A stretch of 64,000 nt of DNA from Sparassis latifolia (lineage: Eukaryota; Basidiomycota; Agaricomycetes; Polyporales; Sparassidaceae). The first letter of the stretch is position 1, and each line of letters opens with the position of its first letter. The translations under genes and the position numbers were made by a program. Location of the stretch: NCBI GenBank assembly GCA_018466975.1, contig CM031562.1, positions 1 through 64,000 of the forward strand. Direction: 5' to 3'. The notes under the pieces were generated by a model that saw nothing but the letters and a program-made list of their open reading frames with translations, was not told the DNA's origin and did not search any database. Below are positions 46,086 to 59,272 of this stretch, one piece after another.

Positions 46086-47263
46086 ATGGCTGGAGCAGTG
46101 TCGACGAGCAAGCGGGCCCTGCGCATCATCGCGCTCCCACTCACCAACGCTCCTCTGCCGACCCTTGCCTCCCAATCTCCTGCGCAGCTGACTTACTACC
46201 ATTTCCTGACTCCCCCGCTGTCTGCGAAGGAACGTCAAGGCTTTGCCCGACGGGCGATCACGAAGGCTTCACAATTATGGGCAAAATTAGGAAAAGCGGA
46301 GGAGAGTTCGTGGAAGGTGAGTACCCAGTCGACTTTGTCTAATCTCCCGCTCATGGCTGTCGAAATGCGGGATGCAGCGGAAGACGTTCCTCTACGGCGA
46401 ACGGCTCATGAACCGCCTCGACTTTGAAGAACTTGCGTTGCAGTCCGTAGACCCATCGCTCGGGCCCAAGATTCTGTCCCGTTCAGCCTCTTCTGCTCCG
46501 TCGCCCTCGCCCCGCGACCCCGATCATCCCACTATACCCCTAGTCTACCCGCCGTCCGCCTGTTCGTCACCGCTGCAGCAATTACGCACCCTCCTCGAGA
46601 AGCGTACCCCGCGACACAGACGGGGCTTTATTACATGGCTGCTGATTGCACCACTTACCTCGCCGTTCATACTAGTCCGTACGTCATGTATCGCGGGTCC
46701 TATGCCCCATCGTTCCTGATGTCACATTCCTTCTTGTCCAGCCGTAATACCCAATTTTCCCTTCTTCTTCTGTGCGTGGCGCTCATGGTCGCATTATCGC
46801 GGTGCGCGTAGAATTTCTCGCCGTCTCTCCGGGCCAGTACTCATATTTATTTACACCAGCATATAAAGCCTCGCAATATCTGGAGGAGTTTCTCGACCAG
46901 GGTGCCATCGTTCCAGAAGCGAGTTCCGACCTCGACGCCATCTACGCGGAGTACTCACCCAAGACAATCGCTGACAGAGAGAAGCCCCCAACGGACGGCG
47001 ACGCAAACCTTGAGGCCGACGTGTCACTAGACCTATCGCAAACTCCCGTAGACCATCGAGTGCACAAACCGCCAAACCCCGAGCCGGAGGGGCAAAATGG
47101 ACAGAATCCGAATGCTGCAAGCCTTCGCCTCATCCTCACCCCTGCCGCTGTTCCGCCACTCGCCGCTCGCCTCGGTCTCTCCCCCGACTCGAGCTTCACC
47201 TCAAATATGTATCGTGCGCTTGAGCAGGCTAGTCGGCGCAGTGCGGATGCGCATGAACCGTGA
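46086..47263 (+). CDS. Mitochondrial K+/H+ exchange-related protein (Mit_KHE1 family)
   Basis: Four exons, 46086-46316, 46378-46678, 46742-46801 and 46860-47263, give a 331-residue protein. The N-terminal part, MAGAVSTSKRALRIIALPL, leads into AITKASQLWAKLGKAEESSW and FLYGERLMNRLDFEELALQS. It is followed by two hydrophobic stretches, FITWLLIAPLTSPFILV and PNFPFFFCAWRSWSHYR, and then YKASQYLEEFL. The order and these motifs match the fungal Mit_KHE1 family, named for a link to potassium-proton exchange at the inner mitochondrial membrane in yeast. The C-terminal 130 residues are acidic and low in conservation. Introns are 58-63 nt and GT-AG. It shares a short divergent promoter with the gene at 45573. 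Confidence 0.85.
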
Positions 47264-49555
47264 ACCATGTCGTCTTGTAGACTCAAATCAATATTTCCAA
47301 ACGATGAATGCCGTAACGCGTATTGTATGCGGGATTTCAGGGCGAAGGTTAAAACTCCTTAGATGAACAGCGACCACGAGATCCTTTCGAACGAGGTCCA
47401 GCTTCTTGGGGTTTCGTACACGTGGGAGCTCCTGTGCTGCTCGTCGTGTTCTTAGAGCTTCGTGGAGCCTTCTCGCTGGACATCCTATCATGAGATGCTG
47501 CTATTCTTCTTCTCGAAATTGCGTTACTCTGTGTTGTCGAACTCCTCCGCGTGAATTACGCGCTCGCCTTTCACATCAGGTGGAGCGTTCGAAAACAGTG
47601 CTTTCGGATGCTAGAGCTGTTCAGTCTGTGGTTTTCGAAGCAGCTTTTGCGCCAGACAGACAACTAGTTACTTGCTGACGGACATGTATTTCTTGACAGA
47701 AGATGGCTAGCATCAAAGTGCGCATACATACGGCGTGGTACTCAGGCTATGGATCCAGCTAACTATAGAATCACCTTAAAAGTCGTCCTTCACAAAGATC
47801 GGCGGAGAGGTATGAACCTCTCGTATCGTGCAATGAATAGAGCCTATAGCTGATCTTGGGAGGAAGCACCTGGGCTGCGAACTTGCGAGGCCGGCGGGAG
47901 GGGTTTCTGGCCTTTGATTACGCTTGTTAACCCCAGCGGCAGTGCAGAGTCAGAAGTCAAGCACTTATAATTATTGGGATTGAAGTAAGTTTACAGGTAG
48001 ATGGTACTAAGTTAGGATGGCAATAGCGCGACTCTTGGACGACGGCTCGTCGAACTCCCGATCTCAACACATAGTAAGTTATTCGAACTCAATGATCTTC
48101 CGCTAAGTGATGCACGAACGTATATTAAAACAATGCAGTGGCTTCAGGCAGAACGGCGCCGCAACATGTGCCGCAATCTCCACTCCTTACCGAGAAGAGG
48201 TGGACGCGTATGACGATAGGACCTATTCAGTCGATCCGTCACAATTGTACGTTCCGTTTGCTCAATTCGATCACGGCCAGAGATTACAGATCTACTTGGC
48301 AAATCCGTAGTGGCTCCAATGTGAACGCACCTTCTCACTATACGCGCTGTGCAGTCAAATATATTCTCAGTCAACCATTCTGGAACACTTCTTGGTGAGC
48401 CGAATCTGTTCCGTCTCGATTCTAGTTGTCCATCACTTGAGACTGACTCATATAGCTATATTCATCTTGAGAAGATAGAGGAGCCAGATCTTGCTCCAGA
48501 AGCATTGTAACAGTATTGCACTCTCCCTAGTAATCGCGGTCATCATCGCCTGCGGCTGACGAGCCAGACAGTCGTGGCACGTACTCAATATCTGCTTCAC
48601 CCGTGAACATTGGAAATAACACGAGGCGGGAAAAAGTGAAGCGGGTCAGGGTACTTACTGGCGCAGTGAACTATGTGAGCCGAACTCACGTTAATCGTCG
48701 CTTTCCACCTCCTGACCGTTGTTTCGATGCCGAAACAGGCATTCATGTCCACGCCCATTTCATGCTACCTCCTTACCTTCTCAGTGAAGTCACACTATCT
48801 AGTCGCCTGGGGTAGAATTGATATCAAAGTAACCAATAACTACTCGTCAACATCCGGTACGTGCAGGTCTTTTCCTCGATCCTGAATTTAAACCCTGCTA
48901 ACGGTGTTTCGCGGTGGCATGTAACATTACAGTCAGATCTCCAAGGATGAGTCTTCTGCTCTGAATTGTTGCAAATGTAGCTGTGTTCGGTGCTGGTGTT
49001 TAGGACGCAAGTTCATGATTGATCAGCAGAGCCCAAGCCGCGCACTCAACTTCTTAGAGATTTTGCCACATCTCCTCACTTACAATTCGGATTAGTCAGA
49101 GCTAGGTTATTCGTCGATATTGAACTAGCGGCAGCGGGACTAGGGAGGGATTGAAAATGCTGACCCAATTCTATGCCATGATTCTACTGGACTCTGTATC
49201 ATACAGAGATCTACTTACCAACGAGTTGGGGATATCTTCGATTTGATATTGTGGGGTGAACAACAAATTTTTGTTGCACAAAAACATTACCGTCGGTAAG
49301 AATAGATGGCACTATCACTTGTAGTTGTGCGGAGCATTGCCACGGGGAATCGTACCACGAGGCATGATATTCCGGATACGATAAGTTATGCAATTCTCAC
49401 GTTGTACCACTGCGACTCATCTACCTCTCAATCCCGTAGAAGTTTAAGCTCGTGCCTGTTGATAGTGCGTATACTGTTCTATGTCTACCATGATAAGAAG
49501 AGCGAAGGCGGTATTATTCAGGCATGTCGCAAGCTTCTCAAATTCCGGAGATTGC
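47264..49555. other. Long stretch without a supported gene
   Basis: More than 2 kb in which I see no domain, no convincing start and splice pattern and no repeat. Short frames on both strands (for example 47406-47678 plus, 48107-48310 plus, 49306-49737 plus) have compositions like random sequence. The last part precedes the F-box gene at 49556. Confidence 0.4.
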
Positions 49556-50893
49556 ATGCCAGTCTTCACTCCAAGTGGTATGACAATTTTTGGGCCCGTT
49601 GGGTTGCCATCTTGTTGATCTTGTGCATTCCCAAAGACCAGAACACTACCTCAATCATCTACAGTATCTCGACTACCTCCCGAAATCACGGATCGTATCA
49701 TCGACTTCTTACGAGACGAACAACTCTCACTCTGTAAATGTGCCCTCGTATGCCGTGCGTGGGTCCCGCGCAGTCGCGTTCATCTATTCGAGATTGTCAC
49801 CATAGACAGTCGCCGCGCATTCAATTCGATTGTGGATGCAACAAAGTCGCCGCGACTAAAACCATTCCTCGCTCTCACGTCTTTTCTGGTGCTCATCGGG
49901 GCAGAGTGCAGCAAAGATGAACATTCATGGACGCACGCTTTGCCCTTAAGATTAGGTCGACATTTCTCCAGTTTGACGTATCTCAGCATATCTCATTTCA
50001 ATTGGAAACGACTTCCAACCAACTCTGTTGTTGTCACCGCGGGCTTCCCGCTATTCTCCCGCATCGTCGAGTTAGAACTCTGCAGATGTAAATTTGGTAC
50101 CTTTGGTGTATTTCAGCGCTTAGTATGCGCACTGCCGAACCTCCACGACCTGCACCTGTTCCGCCCCGAGTTCAGCAATCACCCATCGCCTGATTCTCCT
50201 CCCGAGCGCTTCGCAGGCGCAACATGTGGTTCAAGATTGAAACTACAATATCTTAAAACTGTGCAAGTTGGTCATGCGGTGTATGATTGGCTCCGCGGGG
50301 TTTCGTCTGGGACTCTGGCAACCTTACACATGAAGTCGATCGCGAACCAAACGGAGTGTGAAGCGGGCCAAAGACTCATAACGACGCTGGGAAATGGATT
50401 GAAGGATCTCGAACTTGCCTTTATAAATGAGGAACAGGTGGAAAGTAAGCATTGTGCTCCGTGAGCTTGGGCGTACTGTGATATGTTGTCAGATTTCTGC
50501 AGATCCTGCTGTCTGAGCAAATGCACGAATATGGAGATCCTCTATTTGCTGCTGCCCACACACCTTGATACATTTAATCCCCAGAACTATCTGTCCGCAT
50601 TGCTCTCACAGATTTCGCCTTCAACTCATCTCCGAAAGCTGAACGTCTCAACTCGGCTTTACCTAGACAAAGACAAGATCAACTTCAAACACCTCCGGGA
50701 CCTCAGTGAGATTCTAGCATGCGCACACTTTCGCAATCTTCGCTATCTCTGTATCCAGCTATTGATCAAGTTTGAAAGCCCCCCCGAGATCTCCGAGCGG
50801 CAGGTCCGCCTGGAAGTCGAGGATGTGCTATCGGGGTTGCTTACCCGCGGTGTAACGGTACGTTCCCCAACCAGACTTTTCTATAAAGAGTAA
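49556..50893 (+). CDS. F-box protein (three exons)
   Basis: Exon 1 is 49556-49577, an 87-nt intron (GTATGA to CTACAG) follows, exon 2 is 49665-50444, a 48-nt intron (GTAAGC to TGTCAG) follows, and exon 3 is 50493-50893. Phases fit and the product has 400 residues. It opens MPVFTPSVSRLPPEITDRII, a textbook F-box start, followed by SLCKCALVCRAWVPRSRVHL, then leucine-rich segments including LTYLSISHFNWKRLP, IVELELCRCKFG and LPNLHDLHLFRPEF. The start is set by the small first exon; the F-box frame has no nearby ATG otherwise. It would act as an SCF substrate adaptor with unknown target. The last few residues (RSPTRLFYKE) could be an unspliced intron read-through, since GTACGT follows the VTV codons. 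Confidence 0.85.
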
Positions 50894-51761
50894 GTCTTGC
50901 ATCGAGTGAAGATGAATGCTTGCTCTTCTCATGGTTTTTGATAGTCCAGCACTGTCCGATGATGATTAACGAAGGTTCGCACTCGTCGCACTTGGAGTGA
51001 TCTCTAGGTGATCACAGATGTGACGCACAGCGATGTTGCAAGGTCGGTGTTAATTTTGCCGTGAACTTCTTAGTATTGAGGTTAGTAGAAGATGCATATC
51101 AAGAGATGTCTCATATTCACGCAAGAAAGTGGGTCATACGAAGGCTCGCAGTGTTCCGCGGCACCGCTCCCGGGCTTCATCCAGGCATATGAGGCGCAGA
51201 GTGCTATGAGGGCAAGGGCCTGTTAAGTTGCTAGAATTGGAGCTTTAAATCTTGTAGTGCGACGGGATGACCTCGAGATGGCAGAAGGGTCGCAATTTGT
51301 AGGTCACGAAATAGAGAAACAGAACTTCGCCAGGCAGCTGGCCCGTGCGCGGGAGCTCAGTGTGCCTCAGGGGATTTGTTGCTCGTCATCTCCTTCTGTC
51401 AACATTTCAGCAGTGAACTGCAATCTGATTGACACCCTGAGGGAGTCGCCGCTAGACGCCTCCAAGTCGCGATGATACAGCAATGCATAACCGCCCGGTA
51501 GCTTGCATGCTCCTCACGAAGGTCATGGTTTTATTGGAATGACTCTACTATTACACGCATCCAGTGCTGCGTGAATTGCCTGTCTATGGGAGACAAAACA
51601 AAGAAAATAACCAAGGAGAACGAATCACAAACCTTGCAGTATATACAGCTCACTTGTATGGTCCACCCGCTGAATAGGCATGGAGGATTGTTTATCGCAC
51701 AAAATCAGAGATATATTTCATTTTCGCTCATGACATGACTATAAGGAGCCGTAGAGTGCTC
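50894..51761. other. Intergenic region
   Basis: Between the 3' ends of an F-box gene and a minus-strand F-box-type gene. A 72-codon frame at 51257-51475 has no support. Nothing else is seen. Confidence 0.4.
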
Positions 51762-52682
51762 CTACTGGCCTCGAACGAGTATGTCGAGTTGCTCCTCCAT
51801 ATCGGTAAGGTGATCGACTATGAGAGTGTTGTTAGGGAGGTACCGATCGCCCTCGCGGAGGTACACGTCGGAGAGATGGATATAACGTAGGCAAGGGAAA
51901 GACTTGATAACTTGTGATAACTGAGATACTGTCAATATCTTGCACTCCGTGAGATACAATGTAGACATATTCATGAATATGTCCCCTGCAGCTCGAAGCG
52001 CTCCTCGACGGTCTCTCCACAGAGACCAGTCCACGCGCTTGAATGTAACATCCTGAATTTCCGACAAGCCCGCACCACAGGTCCACAGAAAGTCATCCAT
52101 CCACGGTTCGTTGGAGTCTTCCACCAGCGTGAGGGACGTGATTGTAGTGAACATATCTTCTTTCCTGTTGATACTGAGAGACAGCGGTGGCCCGAGATGC
52201 ACGAGACGGTCAACTTCCTGTGAACCCAGTCGACGTCGCATTTCTTCAACCAGAATTGCGAGAGAGCTTTGCGTGGCATTCCCAAGGTAGTTCCATACCA
52301 GATTGTATACGCGGAACTTTGCACTATTGATCTTGATGGCCGTCATCGCTACACCAGAGGGAGGACGATCCTCGAAGTCAGCACATTGCATGACCAAGAA
52401 ATAAGTACAGTGCCACTTACTTGTCGGGAGAAATCCGGAAACTTGGACAGAGATTGACGTGTTAAGTTGCGGTACTTCGCCACTGAGGATGGTGTGGCCA
52501 GGAAATCGAGGTCGCAGTCGAGGTCGCAGAAGAAGAAGATAATGTAAGGTCGGAATAGATGATGCGGGAGAGCTGAGGGCTAACAATGATGTCGAAAAGG
52601 GCAGTGAGGAGGGCAGAGAAGATGTTGCACCAAACGGAGACGATGTTGGAGGACTCACAAGGGCAAGACATATTTATACCCA
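51762..52682 (-). CDS. F-box-family LRR protein, N terminus unclear
   Basis: A minus-strand frame encodes LRR-type sequence of the Agaricomycete F-box family. It contains FTTITSLTLVEDSNEPWMDD, TFKRVDWSLW, MSTLYLTECKILTVSQLSQV, FPCLRYIHLSDVYLREGD and a C terminus of LDILVRGQ. An in-frame 72-nt intron is likely at 52349-52420 (GTAAGT to GTGTAG). The 5' part is confused. The ATG (MSCPCESSN, about 52680) opens a different frame, which contains FDIIVSPQLSRIIYSDLTL and would be the expected F-box-downstream segment. It then stops at 52462, while the LRR frame has no ATG. A frameshift near 52500 would reconcile them, so this may be a recent pseudogene. Confidence 0.6.
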
Positions 52683-52695
52683 TAAGCCCTTGCAT

Positions 52696-55350
52696 TCGCC
52701 ACTAAAGTGCAGCCGACGATGCAACATCACATCTGTGAATCTGAAAATAAACTCAGCGATCGAAGGGCATTGTTAAAGGTGAAAGCAAAAGTGTCAAGCA
52801 TTCCAGCCACAGTTCTCGAAGCAGGCAGACCGACGCGTCCGTGCGCGTTGCGATGCGTCCAGAGCACGTTCCCACCGTAAGAGACACTGTACAAAACGTC
52901 CACAGCGAAGAAGACAGCGAAAGAGCCAGCGAGAGGGGAGTTCGAGTAGAGGGAGGTGGCTTAGTTGCTTGGGCGTTTGCAGGACCTGAACGTCATCCCA
53001 GATCGAATTAGTGCGCGGAATAGAAGCTCGGAGTTAGAACCTCCTGCTCCGGTGACGGTATCGTTGCCATCGAAGAATTCTCAAGCCGTTGCGCTCACCG
53101 TCAAAAGCTAAAACCTCTATTATCCTCGCTGGCTCGAATCTCGCCGCCATGCTCCTGGGATTGTGGGTCCACTAGTCCAGGCGCATCCTGCGCGCATCAT
53201 GGCATGGCGTGAGAAATTCAGAACGTGAACGTCTATGTCTTTCTGAAGTAGATAAATTCACGCACTTAAGCCCATATTGGACGGAGTCCTTGGACAAGAG
53301 CGCTGGCCCATCTACAATAGATACACCTTCACACATATGCATACCGAGAAGTAACTCCTGGGAAACGTGTCCTGCGCATGAATCTGAAAAGTTTGCACAG
53401 AGAAACTGCAAGCATGCAAACACTTGCGTAGCCTACCTGCGCTGGACGCAGAAAATGCACCCCAAACGCTCGCCTAGAACAATTTGAGAGACAAACTTGA
53501 CGACACCATTGAGATTCTGCACAGATCGCACCATCGGAAAGCCGCAGAACAAACGAAAGCTGTTACAGAGTTGGTGGTAAGAAGTTGCGTGGTACGGGCG
53601 CCCAATGGCTGCCCGATCGAGGCGTATACACGTGGTTGGCACTATATTGCACAATTCTCAATAGCGTTCCCAGAGTGGTAATAAACATCGTCCTTACCAT
53701 ACGTCGAACATGTGTCTCTGCAACTATACAGAACAGTAACAATCTGAGCCTTTCCGTCGCGAAAGTCCAACCAGTCGTACTGCACCGCGCCCGATTAAGC
53801 CATATCATACGCATCGCGGAAGCATATCGAGATTGAAGCTCCAGGTAGCCGACCCATTCGTCCTGAGGTGGAACAGCGACCGGACGACCATTCTGAGAGG
53901 ACTATTCAGAAAATATTGCGCAGCACAGACGCGTGCGCTGGCATAGCAACCACGCAACATTTGAATGGAGTTTGTGGGCGCAATTTACGCCGGGCACCCG
54001 GTCAAACAAATGCATCTATGATTCAATCTGTTTCATTCCGCTGGAGAAGCATTCATTATCGCCTGAGAACGAGCAATCCTTCCGTCATGACTCACAATAG
54101 AATGGCGATTGCAAGTGGGGGTCACACGTGTGCAAACTGTCGTCAAGCCCGACCACATCGCCCACGACGCGCGTTCAGACCAAACAATTTTCCGGTAGAC
54201 AGAACTCGTATTTGAACGCACATAGCCTGTTGTAAGCTGTAAGAGTGCACGATGCCGAAGCCACCATCGTCAGTGTGGCACCAAAAACGAGTTGCTCGAT
54301 GCACAACGCACCACCTTGAGGCTAGCGAAGACCTTGGCAGACGGAGACAGCGAAAGAAGACAGCGAAAGAACTTGCGCTGGAACTGGCGGCCTGCAGGAC
54401 GGTCGAACTGACAGCAAAACTGATGGCCACCGTTCTGTGGCAGAATACGAAGGGCAGGTTAGTGGCATTGCGCGCATATCGTAAATAATCCTCATGCTTA
54501 CCGTTGAGCTCTCCCAGCTCAGACGAGCAGACACAGATATATAGCTCAACGCAATCCGAAGGTGGCACCGCCGCCTTGACGCGACTGAGTTTGATGATGA
54601 GGTCCCATCCACGCGTACACTGCACAACAGGGAGCAAGGGTGAACGTGGCTGCTGAGTCCGGAAAGATTGCGGTGTAGCTATCACACTGGGGTGTCCTTG
54701 ATGGTCGTTACACATTGGGCGAGCAGAGCCACCACCGCTGTATCTCGGGGTTAGCGATGTGGCCAGTCAGCGATGCGGCCAACCATGTTCAAGATATCAA
54801 GACTACCGTCTGCACATCGTAAGGGGCAGGGCTTGTAGTTGAGAAGAGCGATTGTCGCACCTGTGCATAATGCATACGCTCTGCCTCATCATCTCTATCG
54901 ATCTCAACACTTCGACGCCAGCTCGCGCCGTCACGGTCTCTTCGTTGCGCATCCTCTGTCCAGAATCGTTCCGAGAGTCTAGCGACGTCAAGCTTTCAAG
55001 CGTATGTGCAGGACAGCCAAGATATCGCAGAGCTTGTTGAGAGTCGGTGCATAGGCCGAGCGCCAGAGGGAAAACTAGTTGTGCGGCCGAAAGGGGAAGG
55101 CCAACTTCCTTGTATGGCAACTGTGCTGAGCGTTCAGTGTCTCATATTCTAAGTCTCGCAGCTGGCTAGGTTTTCGGATCGTGGATGATTCCCAAGTATA
55201 TCTTTACAGAATAGAGTAAACTATGCCTCGATTGGACAACAAGAACTCTTAACGAGCTCGTCTAAATTACAGAGTGGATAGAACCTAAAGGGATTCAAGA
55301 CTGGTAAATACTCTACGTTGCTGATGCGTAGCGATGGCGAGAATACGAAT
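52696..55350. other. Decayed region without a supported gene
   Basis: Many short frames alternate between strands. Some minus-strand pieces, such as the one at 54803-55120 containing RAGVEVLRSIEMM and the one at 54143-54715, have a protein-like composition. No start, splice pattern or domain holds them together. It looks like a graveyard of old gene copies, probably F-box type given the neighbourhood, but I cannot show this. Confidence 0.35.
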
Positions 55351-56957
55351 TCACTGGCGGTTGTGCAGATGTAGCCAGCAACGGCCAGCTGGGATGCTGC
55401 TGTCGAGGTTCAGCAGCGTGTCGACTTCTTCGTCGGAGCGTGTCGTTATGGCAGTGTTACCGCGCAGTGATACTAGAGAGTACCGGATCGATGTAGAACC
55501 TTTCAAGCTGAATTTGTTGAAAGTCGCGAGATAGCCAAGATGGGCGTGTCGTCGTCGTCGAGAACGATGGCATCGATGGTGCCGAAGTGTCCGCGCACGC
55601 CGTGCCCCACAATACATTGACTGAACCCTTTCATGAACCTTCCCTGCTGCGCCAGGGGTTGCCTCAGCATCCAGGAGCGCGGGGTGCTCGGACAGTAGAA
55701 TGTCGAAGCGGGGAGACAAGTCCCTCCGATAGGGTGGCAGGTTTTTGACGGGAAGATAAAGGGGGAACATGATGCAGTCCGACGTAGCAAGGAGCGGAAC
55801 CAAATAAAATCGCCGACAAGTTTTCAGTTGCCGAGCGAGCTGTTCGCGCGTAACCGGAACCTTCAACCACCAGGTTCTCGGCCTGCGTGCCATCGAACTA
55901 CTGCAGTACTATTGATGTCTGTTAGGATGCTTTCAAATTTGGATAGCAATAGGGAACGTACAGTCAGGACTACATGGATTTGCGATAATCCTGCGTGTTC
56001 GAAGACAAGGTTGTTCGCACCCTCCATATGGAAACAAAGGTCCGGTTTGTCGACAGCGATGCCGGAAACATCGCCATTTCCAAGCGATACGGACTGCCCG
56101 GGCATATCTCTTGTCATCCACTTCGCCATAGGTACCGGCATAGGAAGTGTTCGAACCCAATGAGCAGGGAGAAGGAGTGCATAACCGGTCCACAAAAGGG
56201 ATGATGGAATAAGCAAGCGACGCCACCGAGTTAAACACACCAGAGTTGGCCGTGGTCGAGAGGGCATATACGAGGAGACGTAGGATGTCGATGAGCAACC
56301 TACGGCCAAGCCGTGTCACCAACCAATGTGTGCTTATGCACAGCGCCATAGAAGAGAATGGCGACCTCTGCGCATGATGACGAAGAACGAAGACCGCCTG
56401 TAAGAACTGCACAACACGGGTCGGTAGAGGCGTAACATCCGAGAGCGAGCCACTGCATTGCAAGTGGAGCGAATTCGGCATGCGTAGACCGCAAGCTGGG
56501 TCGCCACGACCTAGAAGATGGTGCTTGAGGTCATCGATTCTCCGTCCTATATCAGCTGTGGACGGAGGCATGGAATGTTCTCACGAACGTCCGTGCCGTC
56601 GCTGGCGTGCTCCATGAGCTTGGATGCGACGAGGACAACGATATCGACGGGGCCGAGGTGCGTAGGATGACACACTGAGCCGCACCTGTGCGAATTCCTT
56701 GACACCAATAGTCGAATGTCGAGATTGTGGAGGACAGAGAATGTCGTTCGTGGTTGAAAATATGACTGCCTTTGGCATCTGGCGAAGAAAGTGTGATCAG
56801 TCAAGACAGCTGAGGCACAAGGAAATTTCTGGAGTTCCCTACCGGAGATGTGGTGCGGCGCTGCTACAGAGAATTCGATGAGGCAACGTCGAACAAGGCG
56901 GTGGAGAAACGAACACACTTCGTAAGATAACGCGTGCATGTGGGGAAACGTACGCAT
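55351..56957 (-). pseudogene. Degenerate minus-strand gene, possibly F-box family
   Basis: Consecutive minus-strand segments in different frames read like one protein. These include ASAVLTDHTFFARCQRQ, LRMPNSLHLQCSGSLSDVT, ALCISTHWLVTRLGRRLLID, VDKPDLCFHMEGANNLVFEH, then VRSLLLSKFESILTDIN, LARQLKTCRRFYLVPLLAT and RFDILLSEHPALLDAEATPG. The style fits LRR parts of F-box proteins, although no F-box is visible. Changes of frame at about 55870, 56100 and 56550 lack splice signals, so I read it as a pseudogene. Family assignment is tentative. Confidence 0.35.
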
Positions 56958-59272
56958 AGAAAACGTCAGGGTCGAGGAATAGCGGTTGGCGTTCGTTGGA
57001 TCGCAGAACTGGGGGATTTAGAGAGAGGACGCACTAGATGCCCTCTTTTATAGAAGGGCGGCAGAACAGCGCTTACCAAATGTACAAACAATGGATGAAT
57101 CTAAAGATGACAAAAAGAGGCCGTCACTTGTTTTGTACCCAAGGAGACGCGCGATTTTAGTAAGTGCAAGGGCGAAGATAACGTGTTTCGAGCTTGTTTA
57201 TTGTTCGGGGCTGTCGCTTGAATATTGAAGGCGAATAAATCTATAGATCTTCAATGTCGCAGATAGTCAGAAAGCACATAACGATAACTTTGCCAAACAA
57301 CATCCTTCATGCGCCGCCTACCGATCGCACTGGCCACACTCCCGGTAAGACTTGTTGACATATTTCTGAATGGAAGGAAGTCTTCAGCAGCGGTATAAGC
57401 TTCTAGCAGAAAGTCCGTCAGTGATCGCACAAATATCGGAGAAGATCTTACTGTGGTATGCGCGTCCCATCTAGTCGGGCGGAGTACTTCACGGCCACTG
57501 GTGGATAAAGTCAAATTTGCTCATGCATCGTTCACGGATTGCACGCGTTCATAACAAACAGAGCAAGGCCAATGTAAGCGAGCCCGTTGAGGTCAAACGT
57601 TTATGCACGTAACAGAGTCTGCTTTTCCTCAATGGAGCATATCCGCCCCTCATCTGTACGATAACGCAGAGCTATTGCCTAGTGCTCGTCAGCTTGAGTG
57701 CTCAGGTACGCAAGATGGATTTTACCGCCCGAGAAAGATTGCACACCAGACCGTCCAGATCATGTTAGGATTACCATCTTGTCGAGTCCGCCAACGGGAG
57801 AGAGTGCTACGCCGGACCCGAGACTGAGAAGAAAAGAACCTCATATTGCTCATTGTATGAAGAATACACGGATATTATGGTATTTGAACATTGAGGAGTA
57901 CGACGCGTACTGGCGAAGAGATGTCAGACATGACCATTAGGGCTATTTGGACATGGGTACGGCTTACTGTAATCTGATCACTGAACTTTGCGCTACATCG
58001 AAGTCCAATGACAACAACACTGGTCCAGTCGCAACCCTTCGCACTAAGAGTCATCTCCTACGGTCAGTTCCATACCGACGCTGACAAGGTATTTCCTACA
58101 GTCCCGACTAACTGCGGCAGCTGTAACGGCTAAGTACAACTTAGGTGATATGTTCGAAAATACCCAACTGGCCTCCCCGGATTGGGGAGCTTGATAGGCG
58201 GAGTGCAGGACTCGGAAGGAAGACCGGGTGTGAAGTTCTCTTGGTCGCGGTTCAAGTACACGCGAATAAGCGCTGGACTCCACATCAGAGATTCGAGTAC
58301 GGTATGTCAACGATATATTAGTGATTATCCTAGGTATAAGGTCCGTCGAATCTGTAATTATTGCAGATCGCTGGACAAAGCAATATATAGGACAGTATGC
58401 TTGGTAGATTTCATCGGCACTACCGCAGTGCGGAACTCTTGCAAGATATGGCCACTGTACTCGGATGTCACGGCATTGTATCAACCACTATAACCGATAA
58501 TCAGACGAGCAGCATGCACCAGCACTGTAGCTGATGGTGAACCACAATATGTAAGATTCAGCTGAAGCAGTCCTGGCATGTCTATCGGAGTTGTGGTGCT
58601 CATCATTGCGGCATTCATGCTGCTGATATACAAATTTTGCCCGTGTTATGCAGGTAGGGCTTTCCTTTAGTGATCAAACAACGCAGAAGTGATGTCAGGC
58701 TTGCCGTCCATATGAGAAGAATCGGAAACGAGCCAAATTATCAGTGGCATCCTGAAAGAGAAAAGCTCTCGATCGGCATCCTTCTGTCGACCACTACATA
58801 CGACGAGCAAAATTATGATTCACTCTGAGTGAATGTATGAATGTTGCAGGCTGCTCAGGTTCCTCAATGCGAGGATGTTCGATAATCGGAAGCACAAATA
58901 GGATAGGCCATCAGCACTTACAACGTTCTGCTAGAAGGCCTTAGCAGCCAGGGCAAACTTACGAACTTAGGAGAGAGTTGGAGGTCACTCTACTAATGGT
59001 GAAATTCAGTGCTAACCTCCAACTCTTGTTTATTTGGCTAAAACGAGCACTGGACTCTTTTTGGAGAACCTTGCCAATGATTGTCATACCAGAAGGAAGG
59101 GTCTCGAACTTACAACAGTGCCGCAGGATAGAATTCTGACAGGATCATACAGCTGATTGATGAGAACGACAGTCGGACCAGCGAATACGTTACAGAGCAT
59201 CGTTAGAGAACGAACCGGAGCATCTAGGACTGCTCAACACACGCAGCGTCACATCGACCGCCGTTGCCTCTC
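56958..59272. other. Long stretch without a supported gene
   Basis: No credible gene. Short minus-strand frames at 57251-57514 and 58044-58484 have no recognisable motif. A 12-bp inverted repeat is annotated separately at 58974-59026. Confidence 0.4.
58974..59026. repeat. Short inverted repeat (12-bp stem, 29-nt loop)
   Basis: AGAGTTGGAGGT at 58974-58985 is the exact reverse complement of ACCTCCAACTCT at 59015-59026. It lies about 250 bp beyond the 3' end of the DUF6698 gene. It could be part of a small RNA or a transposon footprint, or chance; no target-site duplication is visible. Confidence 0.4.

Noticed and set aside
58960..59120. A tRNA gene around the 12-bp inverted repeat and a nearby TCGAA motif
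   Set aside because: No acceptor stem, D arm or anticodon arm can be folded at the right spacing.
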